Shown here piece by piece: positions 1-8,814 of a stretch of 64,000 nt of DNA. The stretch spans positions 13,505 through 77,504 of the forward strand of contig VZRR01002780.1 in NCBI GenBank assembly GCA_013398015.1, given 5' to 3'. Under the pieces are notes generated by a model that saw only the letters and a list, made by a program, of their open reading frames with translations, was not told where the DNA came from and did no database searches. A program made the translations under genes and the position numbers. How positions within the stretch are numbered: the stretch's first letter is position 1; each line of letters starts with the position of its first letter. The DNA comes from Oreocharis arfaki. Lineage: Eukaryota; Chordata; Aves; Passeriformes; Paramythiidae.

Positions 1-169
1 GGAGGAAGGAGCCTGCGGGGTGCGCCAGCCCTTGGCGGCCGGGCTGGCGCGAGGGGACGCGGGGGATGCCGAGGATGAGGATGGAGCCCGCGGGATGCGG
101 GAGCGGCTGGCGGCCGAGCTGGCGCGGGGGGACTCGGGGGATGCCGACGAAGAGGATGAAGATGATGAG
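1..169 (+). repeat. 75-bp tandem repeat encoding the acidic MOCS3 N-terminus
   Basis: Bases 20-94 and 95-169 align with a 75-bp period (25 codons), both encoding a unit of the form RxxLAAxLARGDxGDA followed by Asp/Glu. Bases 2-23 match 77-98 with only three mismatches, so a further copy is cut by the window edge. The second unit leads into a long Asp/Glu run (to about 185). The repeat stays in frame. At 20 the codon equivalent to ATG 95 is GTG, which explains why it can look like an alternative start. Confidence 0.8.
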
Positions 170-1453
170 GACGAGGAGGACGAGGGAGCCCTGGGCTTCC
201 CCGCGGAGCTGCCGCCGCTGCCGGCGCGGTCGGCGCTGAGCGCGGCCGAGATCCTGCGGTACAGCCGGCAGCTGGTGCTGCCCGAGCTGGGCGTGCGCGG
301 GCAGCTGCGCCTGGCGCGGAGCTCCGTGCTCGTGGTGGGCTGCGGCGGGCTCGGCTGTCCCCTGGCGCAGTACCGGGCGGCGGCCGGCGTGGGCCGCCTG
401 GGGCTGGTGGATCACGACGTGGTGGAGACGAGCAACCTGCAGCGGCAGGTGCTGCACGGCGAGGCGCGGCGCGGGCGGCCCAAGGCGCGCTCGGCGGCCG
501 CGGCGCTGCGGCGGCTGAACTCGGCCGTGCAGTACGTGCCGTACCGCGGGGCGCTCGGGCCGCGCTCCGCGCTGCGCCTCGTGCGCCAGTACGACATCGT
601 GGCCGACTGCTCCGACAACGTCCCCACCCGCTACCTGGTGAGCGACGCCTGCGTGCTGGCCGGGAAGCCGCTGGTGTCCGGCAGCGCCCTGCGGCTCGAG
701 GGGCAGCTCGTCGTGTACAACTACCGCGGGGGACCCTGCTACCGCTGCCTGTTCCCCCGGCCGCCCCCGCCCGACACCGTGACCAACTGTGCCGATGGCG
801 GCGTGCTCGGCGTCGTCACCGGCATCATCGGCTGCATCCAGGCGCTGGAAGTGCTGAAGATCGCCTCGGGAATGGGCTCCTCCTTCAGCCAGAGCATGCT
901 GATGTTCGATGCCCTCGAAGGGAGGTTCCGCAACATCAAGCTGCGGCCGAAGAAGCCGGACTGTGCCGTGTGCGGGGACAGCCCCAGCGTCACCTGCCTG
1001 CAGGATTACGAGGCGTTCTGCGGTTCCTCTGCCACGGACAAGTGCAGGACTCTGCAGCTGCTGCCCGGCAAGGACAGGATCTCCGTGCAGCAGTACAAGG
1101 AGCTGCTGGATGAGCGGGTTCCTCACGTGCTGCTGGATGTCCGCCCGCAGGTGGAGGTGGATATCTGCCGCCTGGAGCACGCTGTCCACATCCCTCTGAG
1201 TAAACTGCAAGAGAAAGATGGAGAATCTCTGCAGTATTTACAAAGAAGAATCTGCGAAGAAAGGCAGAGGACTGATGACCAAACCTCTCTCCCTGTATAT
1301 GTTGTTTGCAAGTTAGGAAATGATTCCCAGAAGGCTGTAAAAATTCTGCAGGAGTTACCTGCCAAAGAATTTGGTTCTGTGTTAGCTAAGGATATTAAAG
1401 GGGGGCTCATGGCTTGGGCCACTAAAATTGACTCAACGTTTCCTCAGTACTAG
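2..1453 (+). CDS. MOCS3: MOCS3, adenylyltransferase and sulfurtransferase (5' end open at window edge)
   Basis: This is a single-exon frame encoding an E1-like adenylation domain followed by a rhodanese domain. The family protein (Uba4/MOCS3) adenylates and then thiocarboxylates the C-termini of MOCS2A and URM1 in the cytosol, for molybdenum cofactor synthesis and tRNA wobble-uridine thiolation. In the sequence, the ATP-binding GCGGLG is at 338-355, the SNLQRQ motif follows the DHDVVE strand, zinc cysteine pairs lie at codons 737/746 (CYRC) and 962/971 (CAVC), the E1-type cysteine is at codon 788 (TNCADGG), and the rhodanese active-site cysteine is at codon 1307 (VCKLGNDSQ). The end FPQY matches the human C-terminus as I recall it. 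The frame is open to the left edge. The first ATG in the window is at 95, but it lies within a repeat that continues off the edge, so the true start may be upstream. From ATG 95 the protein has 452 residues; human has about 460. Codon 374-376 is Arg where human has Leu. Confidence 0.96.
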   Translation, partial: EEGACGVRQPLAAGLARGDAGDAEDEDGARGMRERLAAELARGDSGDADEEDEDDEDEEDEGALGFPAELPPLPARSALSAAEILRYSRQLVLPELGVRGQLRLARSSVLVVGCGGLGCPLAQYRAAAGVGRLGLVDHDVVETSNLQRQVLHGEARRGRPKARSAAAALRRLNSAVQYVPYRGALGPRSALRLVRQYDIVADCSDNVPTRYLVSDACVLAGKPLVSGSALRLEGQLVVYNYRGGPCYRCLFPRPPPPDTVTNCADGGVLGVVTGIIGCIQALEVLKIASGMGSSFSQSMLMFDALEGRFRNIKLRPKKPDCAVCGDSPSVTCLQDYEAFCGSSATDKCRTLQLLPGKDRISVQQYKELLDERVPHVLLDVRPQVEVDICRLEHAVHIPLSKLQEKDGESLQYLQRRICEERQRTDDQTSLPVYVVCKLGNDSQKAVKILQELPAKEFGSVLAKDIKGGLMAWATKIDSTFPQY

Positions 1454-1850
1454 AATCTTAAACGGTGAAAAAACCACACATTTTCATAGTAAGTTCCGTA
1501 GGGTTCCATCTCCTCTGTGTCATGCCCATATGACATGGAAAAACCAGATAGAAATACCATGCTGCTTTTTTATGTTACCTTTTTATCCCCAAAAAATGCG
1601 TATTTTTGTAGCTGTCTGATTATTTTTATAAAAATGTAAATCTATCCATGAAAATGGAATGTTATGATTTAATAGTAAAAGCTTGGCCTAACTACTGACT
1701 TGTGCATGTCATAATTGAGAATAGCTCCTAATTAGCAATTTTAACCTGGAAAACAACAAGTCACAGGAATGCTGTTTTTACTCAGTCTCTAAACTGCTTA
1801 ACAAATTGAAACAGTGCATGAAATGAATAAATAATTACTGTTAATCTCTA
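1454..1850 (+). other. MOCS3: Probable MOCS3 3' UTR with candidate poly(A) signal
   Basis: AT-rich sequence directly follows the stop codon TAG at 1451-1453. The first clear AATAAA is at 1826-1831, which would give a 3' UTR of about 390 bases. Another AATAAA is at 2345-2350. Which one is used cannot be told from sequence alone. Confidence 0.45.
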
Positions 1851-4389
1851 GCTGTTCTGTAGCACTATTAATCTGTCACAGGGAATTGCCAGGACGGCGC
1901 TAATGAGACCATGGTGCTCAACATCTTTCAGTTCTCTGTAGAAGCCTCGTGCATTTATGGACTAGAACAGCACCAGGGTGCTAAGAACTTCCAGAGCCAT
2001 CCATCCTCGTTTGTTGGATGGCAAAGCAGTGGATTCTCCAGCTTGAATAGAGAAACTGAGGGCAGCTGTTATTAAGACATAAGTTTGACCCCGGAAAGTT
2101 CGTAAAACAGACAGAAGATGCTTTTATCAGTGCTTAGAAGATTTCAGAGATTGAGAGATAATGAGGAGGTGAGAGAGGAAAAAATAGATATTGATCCTCC
2201 CTCCTGCTGGGACAAAGACCCGTTTCCTGAGTTTTCTCCCTGTGGCTGTGGCAGTTGTACCTCCCCAGTTGTATTTGCTCGCTGGCATGAAGAGCTCTGC
2301 ACATCTGGGGAGTATCTGTACTTAACTGAATGAAAAGCAAGAGAAATAAATAGCTTCTCAAGAGAGCTGCCTGAGGCCTCATCACCACAGCATAGTAATT
2401 ATCTCCTTATATTAATTAAGGTATGGATTTCTTTACTTCCTGAGGAGGAAAAAAACCACTTGTCATGACTAATCTTCACATTTTACCAGGGGAAAAAAAG
2501 AAGAATAGTGCCATTATAATTAGTAGTTGAAAAGGTGTATTTTGGTAAAATAAATCTGAGAACAGCCACACTCCCAGCTGCATTATAACATGCCATGGTT
2601 CTAGCAATGGCAGTGACTTTGTAAACAGAGTCAGGTCTTGCAGTTTGGAGGACAATGGAAGCATGGAAGGCCAGGACTTAGAGTAAACTTTAGTGTTTGT
2701 GGTGTGTGCCCAAGAGTCGTTGGGTTGTGGAGGCACAACTCAGTCGCAGTGTCTGGATTCTGGGGGTTTCCTCTCTTGGGAATTAGAAACCAGGGAGGCT
2801 TGTTTGAAATGCCTGAGCGGGGTTTCAATTCTTCTGTCTTTACTGTGATGTCAAGAAGAGACTGGAACGTGAAAGGCAGCAGTGGCAGTAATTCTGTAAT
2901 AGCCACAGTGGGTGGTGTGTCACACATCCCTCTGACCTGACAAAGGCATTCCTTTCCGTCATTCCAAGCAAGGTGGGCCCAAGGATTTAGGGAGAAGGGA
3001 AAAACTCTTTGGTTCTAAATCTGACTGTGTAGAAATTGTGTGTAAAATACTTTCCCTTGTTACAAGATTGTTTTGCCTACGTGTTGTCCTGTAAATACAG
3101 TCCTTGGCAGTGCTGGACTCTTTGAAGATGGGCTGAAAAATCAAGGATCATAAAATTGTGATTAAGCCCAAACCATTCTTATTATTGGAGGCTTGTCTTT
3201 TGTTTTGGTTTGCTTTAGTTCTTGAACTCCAGACACGTGGTTTCTCTGTTCACCGGGAGAAACTCTGCTTAGAAATTCTAAGAGAAGCACTAAAACGTTA
3301 TGATTTTGATTTGCTGCCAAAGCACTGTTGAAATGCTGAGGTGTGTTGACATTGTGAATGAAGAGAAGCTGCTTTGGCCAAGGAGCTCTGAGCGTGCTGG
3401 GCTGTGTGACCAGGAGGGATGAGGTCAGGACAAGATCGCCTTGTCCTTCACCCTCCGTGTCACGGGGTTGCTTTTTCTAATAAAAACTTCACTGTTCGAA
3501 ACAAAGCTTTGCATTAGGTCCTGGCAATACTGCAAGCACAAGTTTGTCCTTTTTTTTTAATGCGAAAGCTTTGAGCTGTCCTTTGTGAAACTACAGAAAG
3601 AATAATGTGAGGGCTGGGTGCTAGGTGGCACTGCAAGTTAATAAACCACAGCATTGCCGAGCTTGTGAGATGCAATTCGAGCTTAGCGAGAGCTGAGGTT
3701 CCCTGTACAAATCTGTTATTGTGCAGGTCTTGTGAAAAACAGGATGGTTTGGGTGGGGATAAAATGGAGATGAATATTAACGTGGATTAGGGTAGCAAAA
3801 TTTGGCGCAATGTAAATGACAGGAAAACGCACACACAAACTGGTTTGTGGCATTAACCTTTGGTGGTTTGTGTTACTTGGTTAAATATACCAGCCCTGCT
3901 GCTTTACCTCACTTTACTGCAGCTTCAACATCGTGGTGTTCAGCCAGAGAAGGAAATATTCCTGGTCTGCACTTAGGGATAATTAAAATGATGGTATCCA
4001 CTGAGAGCCAGAGTCAGGCTACAGCTGGAGCCACAGCCAGCGTGTGGCAGGAGAACAGGCTGTAACAAGCGACCATGCATGGCTCCAGCTGCTGTCCTGC
4101 TCCCTGGCACCCTGAGCTGTGTGCTCACTGTCGCAGGTGGTGCCCTGACCCTTTGCTGGCAGTCCCTGGAGGAAGGCACGGGCAGCGGGATGTTCCCGTG
4201 GCACGGGGCCCTGCTGCGAGCAGAAGCTGCAGTTTGGTCACAAGGTGTTCGTGCTGTTGCTAGGAGACCAAATCCCTGCTGGTAAGGAAAGGTTATCTCC
4301 AAATTTAAAATGGCTCCTTAGCAATTTGAGTGGGAAATGAAGTCTCTTAGGCAATTGGGCATTCACCGGCTCAGGAGCAGTGGAAGGAG
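1851..4389. other. Non-coding DNA between MOCS3 and KCNG1, left part
   Basis: No recognisable exon or RNA gene. Open frames of up to 100 codons occur on both strands but resemble nothing I know and start in low-information sequence. A 20-base stretch at about 3743 is identical to part of the CR1 piece at 4400 and may be a tiny CR1 remnant. An X-box-like motif lies at 4256-4269. Confidence 0.6.
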
Positions 4390-4660
4390 TCATGGAATCA
4401 CAGGATGGTTTGGGTGGGGAGGGACCTTACAGCTCATCTCATTCCGCCCTACCTTCCACCATCCCAGCGTGCTCCAAGCCCCATCCAACCTGGCCCTGGA
4501 CACTTCCAGGGATGGGGCAGCCACAGCTTCTCTGGGAAACCTGTGCCAGGGCTTCCCCACCCTTACATTAATAAAAATCGTCCTTATCATTGGTCTGAAT
4601 CTACCCTTTTTAGTTTAAATCAGTCCCCCTTGTCCTATTGCTATATTGTCCTATAGTTTG
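4390..4660 (-). mobile_element. CR1 LINE 3' fragment
   Basis: Read on the + strand it begins with the reverse complement of the CR1 3' tail (AATCACAGGATGG, then GGGTGG and AGGGACCTTA). It continues through the characteristic stretch on 'CCATCCAACCTGGCC', 'CCAGGGATGGGGCAGCC' and 'CCTTGTCCTAT'. The element therefore points leftwards, with its 3' end near 4390. It is a 5'-truncated copy of about 270 bases, has no intact reverse transcriptase and is moderately diverged. Confidence 0.88.
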
Positions 4661-5384
4661 TGAAACACACTTCTAACTTCACTATGCAAGGGTTTGGGAT
4701 TCTTAAAAAGCACAAAAATGTTTGAACTTGCCATTTTATGTATGTATTTATACGGACACACATGTATGTGCACACCTGGAGGTGTGTTCCACATGTGGGA
4801 TAGACGTATTTTAGGCAGAATTTATAGAATTTATAGAAGTCAGTCAGTGGACCTTCATGCTGTCATTTCAAACATGCTTCTGAAACTCTGCTCTCAGTTT
4901 CACTTTACTACTGGAGTAGTAGGAGGTAGCAGATGTGACAGTGATTGGAACTCATTGGAACACTCTATAGCTGCCTTTTTATCCTCAATTAGATTATAAT
5001 GTTTTCTTCTTTTTTTTCCTTTGGAGTAGATTCTGTCATTTCTTTTATAAATGAAACCGTAACTTTACTTACCAGGCTGCTCTTGTGCAAGTGATGGAGG
5101 TGTTTACATTGCCCCATGTGACCTTGAAAATCTTAATTTTAGTCATATAAAGTTGCATTAGCCTTTTGAAAAATATCACCTAGCAATATTTCAACCAAAT
5201 AAATGCTGTATAAATATTTGTAGGAGTTCCACACTTCCCAGAAGTGGTGGTGATGGTATCTTCATCCTGGTTTCCTTGCAGATCCAGCAGCCTGCTCTGG
5301 AGATGAGAGGCCACGGCTGCAGTGCAGTGGATTGAGTATTTTCCTCTGGATTTTATAGCAGAATATTTTACCCACCCTTTTAAC
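4661..5384. other. Unique AT-rich non-coding DNA
   Basis: No gene or known repeat seen. It includes a short 9-base tandem duplication around 4817-4837 (AATTTATAG twice) and several T-rich runs. Confidence 0.5.
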
Positions 5385-5560
5385 GTCGGCTGGTGCAGGT
5401 GGGTGCTTTCGGACCGGGAATTTGCCGGGAGCTGCCGGGAGCGGCCCGTAGATGGCAATGTGAGATCCTTGCATCGGCGCGTTCCCGCTCCGCGTGGATG
5501 AAAGCCCGTCCCGTTCCCCAAACACCGGCTGACACCCCGGATTTACGGTGTTCCTCAGGG
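5385..5560. promoter_or_regulatory. Small orphan CpG-rich patch between the convergent genes
   Basis: Roughly 20 CpG dinucleotides fall within about 175 bases, flanked on both sides by CpG-poor AT-rich sequence. It is far from the CpG-rich 5' ends of both neighbouring genes. No recognisable exon lies here; the open frames through it on both strands match no family I know. It could be an unannotated promoter, a recently unmethylated element or a GC-rich conserved element. Confidence 0.45.
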
Positions 5561-5747
5561 ATTCTTGGCTCTTCCAGCAGCACGGAGCCACCTCTGGGGC
5601 GAGGCAGGCATTTGGGGCACTGTCCCTCTCCTAGTGAGAAGTACAGTCGTACATAAATGCAGCAAATAACCAGGGCTGCATTTACAGGGAGCACTCGTCC
5701 TCTGGCTTTGCCTGTCAGGAATGTGCAAAAATGTAACTGTACCTCAT

Positions 5748-5975
5748 CACGGCATCCCAGAATCCCGGAATCCCAGAGTCAGTGAGGCTGGAAAAGACCT
5801 CCAAGAAACATGGAGTCCACTCTGTGCCCGATGCCCACCTTGTTGCAGCCCAGAGCACCGAGTGCCACCTCCAGCCCTTCCTTGGGCACCTCCAGGGATG
5901 GGCACTCCAAACCTCCCTGGGCAGCCCCTGCCAAGGCCTGAGCACCCTTTCCATGGGGAAATTCCTCCTGAGTTC
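5748..5975 (-). mobile_element. CR1 LINE 3' fragment, second subfamily type
   Basis: The + strand starts with three copies of an 8-9 base tail unit (AATCCCAG / AATCCCGG), then GAGGCTGGAAAAGACCTCCAAG, a reverse-complemented CR1 3' end. Downstream come CCTCCAGGGATGGGCACTCC and CCTGGGCAGCCCCTG. The 3' end of the element is at the left. It is truncated, diverged and non-coding. Confidence 0.85.
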
Positions 5976-8814
5976 TCGTGGTGCAGTGCAAGTGCTCGCA
6001 GCACTTCGGCTGCGGGCCGGAGCTCCTGCTGTCCGTGGGGAGCGAGGAGGCAGCAGGGACAGAGTGCTCGGGCAGCTTTCCCCAGGCCCCTCCTAAAGGA
6101 GCTTCCTCAAACCAATTTCAGGGCTTCTGGAAGCCTCCCCTCACTCTGCCATGTGCTGCTTTGCAGCCTTTACTTTGCCCACTCGTGTTGTCCCCAGAAA
6201 TATTCCTCTCCAAAATTAAAGTCACCTGCAATTGCGCCGTTGGGTTTGGTTTGCAGGGGGATGATATTTATTGATTTCCCAAAATGTGCTTTTCTCTACG
6301 AGTGAAAGAAACTGAGTCATCTTTTCCTTGGCTGACCTGGGAGCTGCCATCACTGTGAAAGTTACGGATGATCTCTCTCAGCTGCTTTGTGACATGAGGT
6401 GCATCACTAATGAGAATGAGAGCAGCACTTCAATTTATCATTCAGCAGTTCTGTGTCAAAACTTCATTTCTCTATAGAATTAACTATAGACATTTGTGCT
6501 GGTGCCTACTTTGTTCCTGAGGTAGGCACCATTTAAATTACATTGTTATCTTTAACAGACAGATAAACATTATTATCTTGCTGACCACTTCACTGCATGA
6601 CTGAGAGCTGTCAAGTTTTTTTAAAAATCCCAATCTCCAGATGATGGCTGGGAATTTCTTGTATTCCAGGTCAGTCCCCTGAGCAGGCTAATTATTGTAG
6701 TTTACAGCCCAGTTTTTCTGGACCCACACTGAATGTAGGAGTTAAATTATGACCATAATTAAGGATAGCTACAAATCTGCTGTCATTAATGAGGGAACCT
6801 GGCAAAGGAGGAGCTGAGACCTCAGGCTGACAGAGTCACAGGTTTGTGTGCCCTGCCTGGCTCTGGTGCTGAACAGAGCTCCACCTCCCGTCACAAGGGC
6901 TACAGGGATAATGAATGAATATTTATAAATTGTAGCAAATATGCTCTAATTACCCTAATTGGCCTGCTGTGGTTCCAGTTACGGCAGAACTTTATTTCTG
7001 TTCAAGTGACATTTGCTTCTGGATTAGTTCCTGCAGGCAAAGAGAAAGTAAAAGCCCTGCTGAAGAGGGCAGAAGATCCCCTGATAGCCTGATCCTGCAG
7101 TTTCCCCACCATGCTCCTGGCAGGCTCATAGCTAATAACAGTCCTCATCTTGTTAGGGATTTCTAGGGAGTATTTCAGAGGATGTGAGACACTGGGAAAT
7201 GACAAAGAAAAATAATGAGAAAAAGGGAGGAAGGACTATTTTTATTGTCAATAATTAATAGGCCAAACTCTGAACATTTTCAGCGTGGCAGCACACGAAA
7301 TTCTCCCTGACTTTATCTGTGGTGTAGAAATGTGTCTTTGTTTGTGGTGTGTGGTTTTGCACAGTGACTGACAGCCACCAGGCAAGGAGTCCTGTCGAGG
7401 ACGTGGCAGAGTGGGTAAATCCAGTGGTTTGCATTTTCTGCTGCAGCACCAGAGCTTTGGAGGTGCATTTTTGTTGACAGGGGTGACATTGATCTGCTGT
7501 CACGAGCTCTAGTTCCATGCCTTCAGAACGTTTGGGATTCCCTAGGCTGCACTCTCTGTGTCTGTGGGATACTCCAGATCCACCAGCTCATTGCACTTGG
7601 GATTTTTTTCTCCCTGTATTTTGGTACCACTATCCTCTTTTGGATAAATAGATGCTAAATCCACTGTCAAATCTTGCATGAGGTAGCCAACAGAAGTATT
7701 AACACAGGAAAAATGGGCCATGTAGTATTGTACCTACTCCTGGTAGTAAATTGTGAGTAATGACTGTGAAAATGGTGACATCTCTGACACCCCAGCCAGA
7801 GTCATCTGCTCAGGGCAGGGGTGAATGGCACCGACTGATGTGAGCAGGGATTGAGGGCATGCAAATCTTCAAAGTCACATTTGACACTTTCATTGTTTCA
7901 TTTCTTATCAAACAGTCAATACACTCTGTGTAGGTTTGGGATTATCTAGTCCAGTTTTCAGCCTGTGGCAATCCTGAAAGAGGGATGTGAAATTTTGCAG
8001 CGAATGTTGCAGCAAACAATGTTTTAAAGGCATCAGGCTGAAGCCCCAGGGAAACTCTTCCCACACGAGTCAGGAATGTACGGAGCACACCAGGTTTCCT
8101 TCCCGGACGTGCACCTGATGATGTGGGAATCCGTGATTCAGCCCTGCATGGTTTTTTTGTTTAATTAGACATTGCTAAAGGCTCTGGCTATTCAGTGACA
8201 CTCCTGGAGCCCCTGACTGTGGAGACCTGGGGTACTGAATTACAGTGGGAACATTGTAAAGGGTCGAATGGAGACAAGCTCTAAATATTCCCTACAGAGA
8301 ATTTTTTAAGACCTTGACCTGTAGTGAATGTTAGCATAATATAAATGATTTCAGCTCACCTTCTCTGGTGTACTCCTAGAGAAGCCACGTGGCTCTGCCT
8401 TCCTTTTTGTGTTGCTCCCACCAAGGGGTTTGTGTTGGTTTTGAGGGAGGAGGAGGATGGGAAGGGAAGGATTTTGGAGAAAGTAATTTAATGTACCACC
8501 TTACCTGGAAATTCTGCTTTCACCAGGGATTTTTCTTTCTCAGTTTTCACGGATCCTTCCTGTTCCCTTCTGAATCAGATTCTTTGTTAAAATACTTTAG
8601 AGTTGTGCCCCAATGAACTGTGATTGTGATTCTCGGGACCACATGCAAGGAAGAGGTTTCCCTATACAATCTTGTCCCTGGATTTTCCTGCAGGGAGATA
8701 ATTTTCTTTGCTGGTGCTTTCTGGCACAGCCTGGCCCTGCTCAGAGCCGAGCTGTGCCCCAGCCTCACTCCTGTGCCACCCTCCACCCCTCTGTTCCCGA
8801 AGGAGCACAGGGAC
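5976..8814. other. Unique, mostly AT-rich non-coding DNA
   Basis: No gene seen. It contains a perfect 10-bp inverted repeat at 6500-6531 and an AT-rich patch at about 6900-6985 with several TAATTA/TAATTG homeodomain-type cores. Open frames are short and unrecognised. Confidence 0.5.
6500..6531. repeat. Short perfect inverted repeat (10-bp arms, 12-nt loop)
   Basis: TGGTGCCTAC at 6500-6509 is the exact reverse complement of GTAGGCACCA at 6522-6531. It could form a small hairpin. No poly-U run or flanking element boundary gives it a function. Confidence 0.7.

Noticed and set aside
20..22. GTG as the MOCS3 start codon
   Set aside because: It is the counterpart of ATG 95 in the previous repeat unit, the frame is open upstream, and a vertebrate gene is unlikely to start at GTG.
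5721..6305. 194-codon + frame
   Set aside because: It runs through a CR1 fragment in the antisense direction and has no recognisable domain.
6518..6525. let-7-like seed TGAGGTAG inside the 6500-6531 inverted repeat
   Set aside because: Only the 8-base seed matches; the rest of the arm and the loop do not resemble a let-7 precursor.
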